Below, in pieces: positions 7,686 to 16,080 of a DNA stretch of 64,000 bases (its first letter is position 1; each line of letters starts with the position of its first letter). Where the stretch lies: contig NZ_CP023277.1 in the NCBI RefSeq assembly GCF_003065385.1, positions 1,080,829 through 1,144,828 of the forward strand, written 5' to 3'. This DNA is from Polynucleobacter acidiphobus (lineage in GTDB: Bacteria > Pseudomonadota > Gammaproteobacteria > Burkholderiales > Burkholderiaceae). Made by a program: the position numbers and the translations under genes. The notes beneath the pieces were generated by a model that was given only the letters and a program-made list of their open reading frames with translations, did no database searches and was not told the origin of the DNA.

Positions 7686-8591
7686 TTATTGGATGGCCAG
7701 ATTCTTTGATTGCTTGATAAATAGTCCGTATTGCTGGCCAAGGCCCTGCGGATCCTCGAGCATCAATAAATGGGCAGAGTTTGGATCAATCCGAACCTTT
7801 CCCTTCACCATTCTTTCCTGTAAGGCAGTGGCACCTTTAACCAAGAATACGCCATCGTGCTGGCCCCACACTGCGAATATGGGATGGCTAAAGCGCATTG
7901 GCTCCAGAACCCGAGTGTATTGATCCACAATCGACCATACCCGTTGATAATGCGCTCGATCTACTACGTACGATTGGATCAATGACTGCTTGATTGCGGG
8001 ATCAATCTGCGGTGGCTTGGCAAATAACAGTCGCATCTCCAAATCAAACTCTTTGCTGGTTTGCGGTATAAAAGGATTGATGCCCTTCTTTAAGGCACCT
8101 TCAATCTGTGGGCTCCATGACTCAATCCCTAAGGGGGCTCCAATGAAGGCTAATGTCATCACTTGATTGGGATTATGCTTTGTATAGAGCGCAGCAATGG
8201 CCCCACCCATCGAACTTCCGCCAATATGAAAACGATTTATCTGAAGCGACTGCATGAGTCTTTGTAGTAGCTCAACTTGACGCTCAAGCTGATAGGCCGA
8301 TTGAGGAAAGGGTCGACTTGCTCCATAGCCAGGCAGATCTGGTGCAATTACCATGAGTCCCTGCTTTGTTAGAAGGCATCCCACTTCTATCCACTGCTCC
8401 TTTTGTGCAAAGAGTCCGTGAAGTAGCAACACGGTCTCCCCAGCGCCTCCTTGCAGATAATGAATCGTGCCACCCTCAACTGCTTGTGTTTTTGCTGTGA
8501 GTGGGCAATCCTTTGGCAAGGGCTGCGCCACCAGGGCGGAGCTGCCGATACCTAGTAATAGGCAAAAAAGGGTGTGGATGATTGTCTTCAC
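7686..8591 (-). CDS. exported alpha/beta hydrolase
   Basis: Secreted or periplasmic serine hydrolase of 301 residues with a signal peptide (about 1-22). The alpha/beta-hydrolase fold shows an oxyanion HG motif (58-59), the DLPGYG block, the nucleophile elbow GSSMG with S127, aspartate D246 in GQHDGV and histidine H274 in SAHLL, which make a full catalytic triad. This pattern fits lipases, esterases and C-C bond hydrolases of the MhpC type. The start codon is a GTG with no clear ribosome binding site, but later ATGs would lose the signal peptide. It lies between the barrel gene and a GMC oxidoreductase. Substrate cannot be told from sequence. Confidence 0.82.
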   Translation of the reverse strand: MKTIIHTLFCLLLGIGSSALVAQPLPKDCPLTAKTQAVEGGTIHYLQGGAGETVLLLHGLFAQKEQWIEVGCLLTKQGLMVIAPDLPGYGASRPFPQSAYQLERQVELLQRLMQSLQINRFHIGGSSMGGAIAALYTKHNPNQVMTLAFIGAPLGIESWSPQIEGALKKGINPFIPQTSKEFDLEMRLLFAKPPQIDPAIKQSLIQSYVVDRAHYQRVWSIVDQYTRVLEPMRFSHPIFAVWGQHDGVFLVKGATALQERMVKGKVRIDPNSAHLLMLEDPQGLGQQYGLFIKQSKNLAIQ

Positions 8592-8631
8592 AGTCGGTCG
8601 TAGATCATATTAATAATTTATGGGCCCTCAC

Positions 8632-10329
8632 CTAGCGCTGCGCTAGGATTTGCCTGGCAATTGTTTCTGCGATGAGCATGACTGGTGCATTGGTGTTGCC
8701 GGAGGTAATACAAGGCATCGCTGAGGCATCGATGACTCGTAAGCGTGCCACACCCCTTACCCGACACTCGGAGTCCAACACAGTATTTGGATTATTCGTT
8801 TGACCTTGAGCGTCAACCTTCCCCATGGCGCAGGTACTCACTGGATGAAAGATCGTGGTTCCTAAATCACGTGCCGCGTGCTCAAGGTCTTGCTCGCTTT
8901 GTAATTGAGTACCAGGTAATACCTCTTTGGGGGCGTAGGGCTTTAGAGCATCGCTGCCCATAATTTGGCGAGTGATTCGGAGGCTATCGACTGCCACCTT
9001 CAGATCGTCTGGAGTCGATAAATAATTGCACTGGATTTGTGGATGCATCTGGGTATCGGCTGATTGTGCCCTCACCCAGCCACGTGAACTGGGTCGCAAA
9101 TTGCATACACTGGGTGTAATCGCATTAAAGGGATGTAGCGGTTCCCCAAATTTAGGCAAGGAGAGTGGCTGTACATGCCATTCAATATTTGCTGTGGGCT
9201 GCGATGGATCACTTTTGGTAAAAGCACCCAAGGTCGATGGTGGCATCGTCAGTGGTCCAGTACGTTTGATGAGATACTCAAAGCCCATTCCCATTCGGGT
9301 GAACCAGTTTTTATAGAGTGTATTGACGGTCTTGCAGTTTTCAACCTGATACACAGTGCGGATCTGTAAATGGTCTTGCAAGTTCTCACCTACGCCCAGA
9401 AGGTCTACCTTCGTTTTGACCCCGATGGATTTGAGGTGATGGTACGCACCAATTCCGGAGACTTGCAATAGTTGGGGGGATCCAATGGAACCAGCTGCCA
9501 AAATAACTTGGTCTTTTGCATGCGCAGTGATGCGTGATCCGGCATGGATTAGATCCAAGCTAGTGACCTCCCAGGCTGCGCCATACCAGGCATTCTTCTG
9601 TTGCTGCGGATTATTTTGGGTTTGGGGTTGCGTCGGTATTAGATTGAGTTTTAGGACCTGGGCTTTAGTGAGGATTGTCAGGTTCTTTTGATGACGAATT
9701 GGATGGAGATACGCATCGGCCATCGACCAACGCACTCCCTTCTTTTGGGTCATCTGAAAATACGCACATCCTTCGTTATCACCCCGATTGAACTCCTCGA
9801 TCGAGGGAATGCCCTGCTCCTGTGCAGCTTTGCGCCAAGCATCTAAGATCTCCCATTTCACCCGAGGCTGCTCGACTCGCATCTCCCCTTGATCCCCATG
9901 CCACGTATTGGCACCCCCAAAATAGTTTTCTAGCGATTTGTAGGTTTCTAGGGTTTGGTCCCAAGCCCATCTGGAATCGCCGGTTAACTCCGCCCAGCGA
10001 GCATAGTCAGTCGCCTGGCCACGCATATAGATCATGGCGTTAATCGATGAGGATCCACCAATCACGCGCCCTCTCGCATAATGAATCGAGCGCTGATTGA
10101 GGCCAGGATCGGACTCGGTTTTAAAGCACCAGTCGGTTCTGGGATTGGCAATCGTGTAGAGGTAGCCGACGGGGATTTTGATCCAAAACCAATCGTCTTC
10201 TCCTCCGGCTTCGAGTAATAAGACTCGATGGTTTGGGTCGGCGGAGAGACGGTTTGCCAAGAGGCAACCAGCACTACCAGCCCCCACAATAATGGTATCG
10301 AACTCAAGTGATGCTGAGGTGCTCACCAT
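8632..10329 (-). CDS. GMC-family FAD-dependent oxidoreductase (choline dehydrogenase-like)
   Basis: Flavoprotein alcohol dehydrogenase of 565 residues. An N-terminal FAD-binding motif GAGSAG (16-21), an LLEAGG segment (about 38-43) and the family signature RGRVIGGSSSINAM are present. The C-terminal catalytic region has HPVSTCAMG (H495) and a NTNAPVMLIAE block (N547). This matches BetA-like and aliphatic alcohol dehydrogenases of the GMC family. No signal peptide is seen, so the enzyme is cytoplasmic. No betaine-pathway genes are nearby, and choline is therefore not a safe substrate assignment. It starts with ATG at 10329, just downstream of the SYLF lipoprotein gene. Confidence 0.88.
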   Translation of the reverse strand: MVSTSASLEFDTIIVGAGSAGCLLANRLSADPNHRVLLLEAGGEDDWFWIKIPVGYLYTIANPRTDWCFKTESDPGLNQRSIHYARGRVIGGSSSINAMIYMRGQATDYARWAELTGDSRWAWDQTLETYKSLENYFGGANTWHGDQGEMRVEQPRVKWEILDAWRKAAQEQGIPSIEEFNRGDNEGCAYFQMTQKKGVRWSMADAYLHPIRHQKNLTILTKAQVLKLNLIPTQPQTQNNPQQQKNAWYGAAWEVTSLDLIHAGSRITAHAKDQVILAAGSIGSPQLLQVSGIGAYHHLKSIGVKTKVDLLGVGENLQDHLQIRTVYQVENCKTVNTLYKNWFTRMGMGFEYLIKRTGPLTMPPSTLGAFTKSDPSQPTANIEWHVQPLSLPKFGEPLHPFNAITPSVCNLRPSSRGWVRAQSADTQMHPQIQCNYLSTPDDLKVAVDSLRITRQIMGSDALKPYAPKEVLPGTQLQSEQDLEHAARDLGTTIFHPVSTCAMGKVDAQGQTNNPNTVLDSECRVRGVARLRVIDASAMPCITSGNTNAPVMLIAETIARQILAQR

Positions 10330-10340
10330 AGAAAGATGAA

Positions 10341-10985
10341 TTACTTCTTTTGACGTCTTTCCTGAATGGCCTTAAGAACAGCTGGGGTGTTGAGCTGTTG
10401 ATCGACCATATATAGGGCGCCACCATAATTGGCTTGTATGTCGTAGCCCGAGATCCCTACGGTATAGAAGGTCACATTCGGATTAAACGAGCGGATCGTA
10501 CTGCTAGAGCCAGCCGAGAAGTTTGCCTCGACATCAAGACCTAACTGCTGACCATCAACGGTGGTCAGAATAAATTGGTCAATCGCGTCCTGGTTCTTAA
10601 AAATAATGATTTGGTATTGCTCTTGGTATCCAGCACCCAGACCCTCACCGGTCTTCATATCACGCATGAATACGGGTTGGTCTTTGTAACGCTTATCGAA
10701 CAAAATCCCCTCGCCACGAGCCACCACCACCAAGATGACGTTCACATTGGTGGTATTAAATACGGCATAGCCTGCCGCACTCTCAATATCTTTACGCACC
10801 TTAGGATCTTGCTTTAACAAAAGATTAAGGCCGTTTTCTGCCATTTTGATGGTTGCTTCGCGCTTTTGCGTAATCTCGGCTGGGGTCAATGGCTTGCCAT
10901 CTTTGCCAGTCGATTGGCATGCGATAAGAAGCAATGGACAAAGCATTGCAAGGAGGAAATGGGCTCTGCGGGTGGATCGATTCAT
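10341..10985 (-). CDS. SYLF-domain lipoprotein
   Basis: Protein of 214 residues with a lipoprotein signal peptide; the lipobox is LIAC. The mature part holds a SYLF (Ysc84, formerly DUF500) domain, recognised by the AAGYAVFNTTNV start, the GEGLGAGYQEQYQIIIF block and a C-terminal GGALYMVD segment. SYLF domains bind phospholipids in eukaryotic proteins; bacterial roles are poorly known. The ATG at 10985 is preferred to one ten codons upstream because GGAAG lies six bases before it and the lipobox then falls at the usual distance. A second SYLF protein is encoded at 53974-54519. Confidence 0.85.
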   Translation of the reverse strand: MNRSTRRAHFLLAMLCPLLLIACQSTGKDGKPLTPAEITQKREATIKMAENGLNLLLKQDPKVRKDIESAAGYAVFNTTNVNVILVVVARGEGILFDKRYKDQPVFMRDMKTGEGLGAGYQEQYQIIIFKNQDAIDQFILTTVDGQQLGLDVEANFSAGSSSTIRSFNPNVTFYTVGISGYDIQANYGGALYMVDQQLNTPAVLKAIQERRQKK

Positions 10986-11108
10986 AGTACTTCCAAGTGA
11001 TTCGTAATAATCCACTGATTTTATAGGTCATTTACTAATTCGCATTATTTTCTGGGTACCATAGTGGGTAAATATCTATACAACTGTGTGCATTTTGGAT
11101 AGCTCACC

Positions 11109-11615
11109 ATGACGCTTCGCTACCTACCCCTCAGTTTCTTGATCCTAGTGTCAACGCACTCACTTGCCCAACCCAAGCATGGCCATGCCCATGAGCATGG
11201 CAAGGGCCGCTTAGAAATCAGCGTGGATGCCAATCAAGTGGTTGGCAAACTCAAGGTACCGTTAGAAGCTCTAGTCGGTTTTGAGCGTGTGCCCAAGACA
11301 GAAGCGGAGACCAATGCCATCAACACCATGAATCAGAAATTGCAGAACCCTGGTGCATTCTTTGAAGCAAATAAAGATGCAGAGTGTTCCCCAAAATTAA
11401 TTAGCAGCACCATCGTACGCGATCAAGCCGGTAAGCATGCCGATCTGGACTATCAGTTTGATCTGAACTGTGCCAAGCTTGCCTCACTCAAGCAACTTAG
11501 TATTGGCCTCTTCTCAGAATACAAGCGTCTCAAAAAGATTCGGGTGGAGTCGGTTGGTCCTTGGGGTCAAAAATCAGTGACCGCCAAACGCGATTCCAAT
11601 ACCGTTCGCTTTTAA
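11109..11615 (+). CDS. DUF2796 exported metal-binding protein (ZrgA-like)
   Basis: Exported protein of 168 residues with a signal peptide (ending LAQ) and a histidine-rich start to the mature chain (KHGHAHEHGKG). This is the hallmark of DUF2796, annotated in some genomes as zinc uptake protein ZrgA. The C-terminal domain contains two conserved cysteines (ECSP and DLNCAK). The gene opens a four-gene plus-strand cassette. Its stop codon directly abuts the GTG start of the ABC ATPase, so translation is coupled. A periplasmic zinc or related divalent metal role fits the histidine cluster and the known naming of the family, but is not proven here. Confidence 0.82.
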   Translation: MTLRYLPLSFLILVSTHSLAQPKHGHAHEHGKGRLEISVDANQVVGKLKVPLEALVGFERVPKTEAETNAINTMNQKLQNPGAFFEANKDAECSPKLISSTIVRDQAGKHADLDYQFDLNCAKLASLKQLSIGLFSEYKRLKKIRVESVGPWGQKSVTAKRDSNTVRF

Positions 11616-12317
11616 GTGAGTAGCGCACGTCACTCCCTCGCAATTGAGGTTAAGCATCTGGAGTTTGCTTGGCCCGGGCAAGCCCCACTCTTTAGCAACC
11701 TATCGTTCTCGGTTGCCCCTGGGAAGAGTCTCTTTATCTCAGGACCATCGGGGTGTGGCAAAAGTACTTTATTAAATCTGCTCGCCGGGGTGATGCCGCC
11801 CAAGCGTGGGGAGATTTGGATCCATGGTGAACGTTTACAGGATTTACGTCGGGGTGCGATTGATCGCTTACGTGGCGAAGAAATGGGTTTTATCTTTCAG
11901 CAATTTAATTTAATCCCCTACTTAAGTGTTGCCGACAATATTTTGCTACCAACGCATCTTTATCCCAAGCGTCGTCAGGCGGCGATTGCGGAGTTTGGCT
12001 CCCTGGATTTGGCGCTCACGCATTTATTGCAACGCTTAGGCCTGGCACCCGCACTTCTCTCACAAGCAGCGCATCGGCTCTCGATTGGTCAACAGCAACG
12101 CGTTGCGGCGGCACGTGCCTTTATTGGTCGTCCATCGATTGTGATTGCGGATGAACCCACCTCAGCCTTGGATTGGCAGAATCAGACCCAACTGATGGAT
12201 CTGTTTCTGAGTCTTGCACATGAGCAACGCACTGCATTAGTAATGGTCAGTCACGATGAGCGCCTGAGTGAGCAATTTGATGAGCGCATCACCTTTGCGC
12301 AGAAGGTAGCCGTCTAA
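11616..12317 (+). CDS. ABC transporter ATPase (LolD/MacB type)
   Basis: ATP-binding subunit of 233 residues. Walker A is GPSGCGKST (43-51), the Q-loop is FQQF (94-97), the signature is LSIGQQQ (155-161), Walker B is IVIADE (175-180) and the switch histidine is H213. The sequence groups with LolD, MacB and FtsE type ATPases, which work with FtsX-fold permeases such as the next gene. The start is a GTG placed immediately after the TAA of the DUF2796 gene. It overlaps the permease start by one base. The machine probably moves or remodels an envelope component rather than importing a solute, as this class rarely imports. Confidence 0.9.
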   Translation: MSSARHSLAIEVKHLEFAWPGQAPLFSNLSFSVAPGKSLFISGPSGCGKSTLLNLLAGVMPPKRGEIWIHGERLQDLRRGAIDRLRGEEMGFIFQQFNLIPYLSVADNILLPTHLYPKRRQAAIAEFGSLDLALTHLLQRLGLAPALLSQAAHRLSIGQQQRVAAARAFIGRPSIVIADEPTSALDWQNQTQLMDLFLSLAHEQRTALVMVSHDERLSEQFDERITFAQKVAV

Positions 12318-13549
12318 TGGTTTGGTTGCGTATCGCACTCTTGAGCGCGCTGGCGCGCAAAGGCGGCTTATTGATTATGGTGCTATCGACCGCTATCTCA
12401 GTAGCGATCTTGCTTGGGGTCTTTAAGATCCGGGATGACACCAAGACCAGTTTCTCGAATGCCATCAGTGGTGTCGATTTAGTAGTAGGCGCCAAGGGAA
12501 GTCCCACCGAGCTCATTTTGTATAGTGTCTTTCATATTGGTCGAGCGACCAACACCATTGCCGCCTCCTATGAAAAATCCCTCATGGCCATTAAGCCTGT
12601 GGCCTGGGTAGTACCCGTGCAATTAGGCGATAGCTTTCGGGGCTATCCAGTCGTAGGAACGAGCGTTGAGTTCTTTACTCGGATTAAGGCACAAGGTCGC
12701 CACCTAGAATTATCCGAAGGTAAGGCGCTGACCGATCCCACACTCTTTGAGGTCGTACTGGGTTCTAACGTGGCTAAGAACACCCAACTGAAACTGGGTG
12801 GACAAATTGCCATTACCCATGGATCGGGTACTGGTCCGAAGCAAGATCACAGTAACTCGCCCTTTCGGATTGTGGGCATCCTAAAGCCCAATGGCACGCC
12901 AATCGATAACGCGGTGTTCATTTCCACCAATGCCTTTGATGCGCTCCATGACATTGAAGAAGGTGGCATCCAGTTTGCCAAGCTCAATCCGGATTCTCAG
13001 GTGAGCGCGTTCTATGTCGGGCTCAAGGATCGGGGCAGCGTGTTCTCAGTGCGGCGTCAGATTGATGCCCTACCCAATGCGGGGCTTATGGGTGTGATGC
13101 CCGGAGTTGCCTTAGATGATTTGTGGTCCACCATGGAGGTGGCTGAGAACGCGCTATTGATTATTTCTTTAGGGGTGTTGATCACCACCATCTTAGGAAT
13201 CACGGCCACCCTATTGGTCTCACTCGAGAACCGGCGTCGTGAGTTAGCGATCTTTCGGGCGATTGGGGCCAAGCCCTATCAACTCTTGCGTCTCGTGCTG
13301 TTTGAGGCTCTGTTGATTAGCTTGATTGGTATTGCACTAGGTTGGCTAATACTTCAGGTTTCCATTCTCTTATCAGCCGATTACTTCCGCACCTCTTGGG
13401 GTGTGGTCACCAGCATCGGGCTTCCCGCCACCCATGATTTGCTTTCGCTTTTAGCCCTCGTGATTGTAGTGTTACTCTGCGCCTGCATTCCCGCTATTAA
13501 AGCCTATAGAATGGCACTCAACGAAGAGTTAAATCCCCCATCCACATGA
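12317..13549 (+). CDS. FtsX-type ABC permease (MacB/LolC class)
   Basis: Membrane subunit of 410 residues. One N-terminal transmembrane helix (about 17-35) is followed by a large periplasmic domain and then three C-terminal helices, the usual FtsX/MacB topology. The cytoplasmic loop ENRRRELAIFRAIGAKPYQLLRLVLFE is cut here to its key parts: ENRRRE and RAIGA, which are conserved in the family. It overlaps the ATPase before it and the DUF3299 gene after it. Together they form a Type VII ABC system. Such systems transmit force across the inner membrane, so the partner DUF2796 and DUF3299 proteins are probably its periplasmic clients or effectors. Confidence 0.88.
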   Translation: MVWLRIALLSALARKGGLLIMVLSTAISVAILLGVFKIRDDTKTSFSNAISGVDLVVGAKGSPTELILYSVFHIGRATNTIAASYEKSLMAIKPVAWVVPVQLGDSFRGYPVVGTSVEFFTRIKAQGRHLELSEGKALTDPTLFEVVLGSNVAKNTQLKLGGQIAITHGSGTGPKQDHSNSPFRIVGILKPNGTPIDNAVFISTNAFDALHDIEEGGIQFAKLNPDSQVSAFYVGLKDRGSVFSVRRQIDALPNAGLMGVMPGVALDDLWSTMEVAENALLIISLGVLITTILGITATLLVSLENRRRELAIFRAIGAKPYQLLRLVLFEALLISLIGIALGWLILQVSILLSADYFRTSWGVVTSIGLPATHDLLSLLALVIVVLLCACIPAIKAYRMALNEELNPPST

Positions 13550-14085
13550 GACGACCCTTTTTACGCTTATCGAGTGTCAGCTTACTGGGCCTAATGCTAG
13601 GGGTGCATCCACTTCGCAGTGAGGCTACGACCTATAAAGAGATCGAGTGGGATGATCTGATGCCTGAGGGCTGGCGCAAGAAAATGATCTTGGAGGTCAC
13701 CCGCATGCGCCGCTACGGCAGCTTAATGGATGGCGATCCCAAGGCCGATGAGGCCTATGCTCGATTAAAGAAGGCTTGGGATACTGCACCATCGTCCAAA
13801 GTTTATATTGGCAAAGCGATTCGCATTCCTGGATATGTGGTGCCACTTGATGCCGAGCGGATGCAAAGCAGTGAATTTTTATTAGTTCCCTACTTTGGCG
13901 CCTGTATTCATTCGCCACCACCGCCAGCCAATCAAATTATTTTGGTCAAGCCTCCCAAAGGTTCAAAGGTGCGCACCATGGATGCCATTTGGGTCGAAGG
14001 TATCCTCAGCGAGGGTCGCACCTACTCCGAGATTGGCAACAGTGCGTATGTCCTGAACGCCGATAAGATTACGCCCTATCGTTGA
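13546..14085 (+). CDS. DUF3299 exported protein
   Basis: Exported protein of 179 residues with a signal peptide. The family signature is the central FGACIHSPPPPANQ segment, preceded by IRIPGYVVPL. DUF3299 has no assigned function. Its cysteine and histidine in the ACIHSPPP block could bind a metal or take part in redox. The start ATG overlaps the end of the permease gene by four bases, which ties it to the DUF2796-ABC-FtsX cassette. The 3' end overlaps the convergent aquaporin gene by ten bases. Its repeated co-occurrence with DUF2796 and an FtsX transporter supports an envelope metal function. Confidence 0.8.
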   Translation: MRRPFLRLSSVSLLGLMLGVHPLRSEATTYKEIEWDDLMPEGWRKKMILEVTRMRRYGSLMDGDPKADEAYARLKKAWDTAPSSKVYIGKAIRIPGYVVPLDAERMQSSEFLLVPYFGACIHSPPPPANQIILVKPPKGSKVRTMDAIWVEGILSEGRTYSEIGNSAYVLNADKITPYR

Positions 14086-14732
14086 TAAATCGTCTTACTT
14101 GCTTTACAAAACAGCATCACCATCACGAGGGCAGCAATCAATTCAGCGCTAACAAAGCCCAATACATCGGCAGGCGCAATACCCACGAAGGTATTGGTCA
14201 GACTTCTGGCCACAGCGACCGCGGGATTGGCAAAGAAGGTGGATGAGGTAAACCAGTAACCCGCGGTGACTGTGAGGGCCACTAACATTGGCACCTTGTC
14301 CTTTGCCGCTTGATCCCCAATCCGAATCACCGAGAGAAGCACGAGTGTTGAGATCAACTCACTAGCCCAAATACCAATACCCGTTCGCACTTTTGTTGAC
14401 TCTTGCAAGATCGCTAGACCAAACATCAGATGCGTTACCCAAATTCCGGCAATCGCACCACTGAACTGACATGCCCAATAGGCAAGTAGCCTGTTGAGAT
14501 TGAGATGCCCGAGCTTCCAAAACATCAGGCTTACTGCCGGATTGAAATGCGCACCGGAGATGGGACCCAAGAGGACGATTAAGACATAAAGCCCTGCTCC
14601 GGTTGCAATGCTATTACCGAGCAAAGCCACAGCTGCATTGCCATTGGAGAGGGTCTCGCCCATGATGCCGCTACCCGCCACAATTGCGAGCAGTAATGCG
14701 GTGCCGAAGAACTCGGCCGCGTAGGACCTCAT
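14076..14732 (-). CDS. aqpS: aquaglyceroporin of the arsenic operon (AqpS-like)
   Basis: Membrane channel of 218 residues with six predicted helices and two NPA boxes: FNPAV (N64) and ANPAV (N169). It is a member of the MIP family. The position, overlapping the arsenate reductase gene by four bases and closing an arsR-arsI-arsC operon, matches AqpS of Sinorhizobium meliloti. There, arsenate is reduced inside the cell and As(OH)3 then leaves passively through the channel. No ArsB or Acr3 pump gene is present in the window, so this channel is the only visible arsenite exit. Glycerol transport cannot be excluded. Confidence 0.85.
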   Translation of the reverse strand: MRSYAAEFFGTALLLAIVAGSGIMGETLSNGNAAVALLGNSIATGAGLYVLIVLLGPISGAHFNPAVSLMFWKLGHLNLNRLLAYWACQFSGAIAGIWVTHLMFGLAILQESTKVRTGIGIWASELISTLVLLSVIRIGDQAAKDKVPMLVALTVTAGYWFTSSTFFANPAVAVARSLTNTFVGIAPADVLGFVSAELIAALVMVMLFCKASKTIYQR

Positions 14733-15211
14733 GAGGCTTTGGAGTGGATTTCTTTCAGAGCCATCGAGTCGAGTTTCTCGAGCGGCATGCTGGCTAATAA
14801 ATCAACACGTTTTTTGAGACCGTTCATCACCTCAATAAATGCAAGACGCTTCTCTACATCCGTTCCAGTGACTTGCGATGGATCCGGAAATCCCCAGTGT
14901 GCGGTGGCAGGGTTACCTGGCCAGACGGGGCACACCTCGCCGGCGGCGTTATCGCAGACCGTAATAATGAAATCCATCTTGGGCGCATTGGGTAAACCAA
15001 ACTCATCCCAGCTCTTACTGCGTAATTTGGACTCGTCATAGCCCATCTCTAAGGCCAACTCCTTGGCAAAGGGATTAACTTGGGTGCCGGGGGTTGACCC
15101 TGCCGAGTAACCTATGAATAGACCACTCGGATGGGTGGAGGCTAGCGCCTCACCAAGCACTGAACGGGCGGAGTTGTGGGTGCACAAGAAGAGTACGTTG
15201 TATTTTTTCAT
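14729..15211 (-). CDS. arsC: arsenate reductase, low-molecular-weight phosphatase type
   Basis: Cytoplasmic enzyme of 160 residues that reduces arsenate to arsenite. The active loop is C10-THNSAR, the phosphatase-like P-loop, and C86 and C94 (VCDNAAGEVC) provide the relay cysteines, as in thioredoxin-linked ArsC of pI258 type. The DPSQVTG segment supplies the acid/base aspartate. The ATG at 15211 is chosen because GGAC precedes it and the family always begins a few residues before the P-loop; an upstream in-frame extension inside arsI is not homologous. It sits between arsI and the aquaporin. Confidence 0.93.
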   Translation of the reverse strand: MKKYNVLFLCTHNSARSVLGEALASTHPSGLFIGYSAGSTPGTQVNPFAKELALEMGYDESKLRSKSWDEFGLPNAPKMDFIITVCDNAAGEVCPVWPGNPATAHWGFPDPSQVTGTDVEKRLAFIEVMNGLKKRVDLLASMPLEKLDSMALKEIHSKAS

Positions 15212-15230
15212 GAGAGGTCCTGTTAATAAA

Positions 15231-15695
15231 TTAGCAACACGATTTTTTGGTGATCGATGCGATCGATACGCTAGCAATGGGGGCTGGTACACAGCAGGCA
15301 TCAGCGCTGGTTGATTCAGATTGATTGAAGACCGGAATGGAGTCGAGTGTATGGAAGGTCTCCCACGGAATACCGGCAGGATCATTGACCCAGTACTTAT
15401 CCGATTGCGCATAGCAACAGGCGGTACCCATTTCCTCAACTACCTCCCCCTGAATTTGATCAAGGCGGGTTTTCATTTCCCCTAACTCACTGGCTTCATC
15501 CACTTGGATTCCTAAGTGGTTGATCCCAACTGGGGCGCCGCGGGCTGAGATCGCAAAGTTCACTTTCGGATCCTCTAGTTGCCATTTGGCGTAATCGGTT
15601 TTGATGACAGTGGGTTCGCAACCAAACATCTTGGAATAAAACGGGATGCTCTCTGGGATGTTGTTGACTGCTACGTGGACATGAAGACGTTTCAT
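15231..15695 (-). CDS. arsI: ArsI/CadI-type glyoxalase-fold protein
   Basis: Protein of 154 residues from the vicinal-oxygen-chelate superfamily. The probable metal residues are H5 (LHVHV region), H60 (GINHLG) and E112 (PWETF). A vicinal cysteine pair C93-C94 (TACCYAQSDK) is the trivalent-arsenic site of ArsI. ArsI is an Fe(II) C-As lyase that removes methyl or aryl groups from organic arsenicals, and CadI is a close relative induced by cadmium. Extra cysteine pairs at 124-125 and 153-154 lie in a C-terminal tail. The ATG at 15695 overlaps the arsR stop. Lyase activity is likely from the CC pair and operon, but not certain. Confidence 0.83.
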   Translation of the reverse strand: MKRLHVHVAVNNIPESIPFYSKMFGCEPTVIKTDYAKWQLEDPKVNFAISARGAPVGINHLGIQVDEASELGEMKTRLDQIQGEVVEEMGTACCYAQSDKYWVNDPAGIPWETFHTLDSIPVFNQSESTSADACCVPAPIASVSIASITKKSCC

Positions 15696-16021
15696 TCGCA
15701 CACCACCTTCTTCTTGGATTTAGGGGTACTGCAGGATTGGCCCTGGCAGCAGTTATCTAATAAGAAGCCACTTAAATCCTCAATTAAGTTTGGATTTGGG
15801 CGATAAATGAGGTTTCGGCTTTGACGCTCCACTAGCAATAACTTCGCATTGAAAAGTTCTTTCAGATGAAAGCTCAAGGTTGCATTGGGAATCCCCAACT
15901 TCTCAATCAACTGACTAGGGGTCAGGCCAATATCGCCGCGTTGCACGATCAGACGGAAGATATTGAGACGGGTCTCCTGCCCTAGGGCCAGAAGAACTTG
16001 GATGGCGTCGGTATTTTTCAT
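15692..16021 (-). CDS. arsR: ArsR-family arsenic-responsive repressor
   Basis: Small winged-helix repressor of 109 residues, first gene of the arsenic operon. The recognition helix lies around residues 44-56 (PNATLSFHLKEL). The classical ELCVCDL metal motif in helix alpha-3 is absent. Instead a C-terminal NCCQGQSC supplies C91, C92 and C97, which resembles the C-terminal arsenite site of Acidithiobacillus ferrooxidans ArsR. Binding of As(III) there should release DNA and open the operon. An imperfect inverted repeat lies immediately upstream. The gene overlaps arsI by four bases. Confidence 0.9.
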   Translation of the reverse strand: MKNTDAIQVLLALGQETRLNIFRLIVQRGDIGLTPSQLIEKLGIPNATLSFHLKELFNAKLLLVERQSRNLIYRPNPNLIEDLSGFLLDNCCQGQSCSTPKSKKKVVCE

Positions 16022-16041
16022 ATTTCCAATTATATAGAAAT
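16022..16041. promoter_or_regulatory. candidate ArsR operator
   Basis: Imperfect inverted repeat with outer arms ATTTC and GAAAT around an AT-rich centre, touching the arsR start codon. Placement fits autoregulation by ArsR; the match is inferred, not compared with a known site. Confidence 0.4.
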
Positions 16042-16080
16042 ATATGACAGGTTTGTGACAAAGGCTAAAAGATTAAATAC

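Noticed and set aside
8632..10329. Assigning betA to the GMC oxidoreductase
   Set aside because: The family is broad and no betaine genes are nearby, so choline specificity is not supported.
15212..15439. A 76-residue N-terminal extension of arsC
   Set aside because: It lies inside the arsI frame, is unlike ArsC, and an ATG with GGAC upstream at 15211 gives a normal protein.
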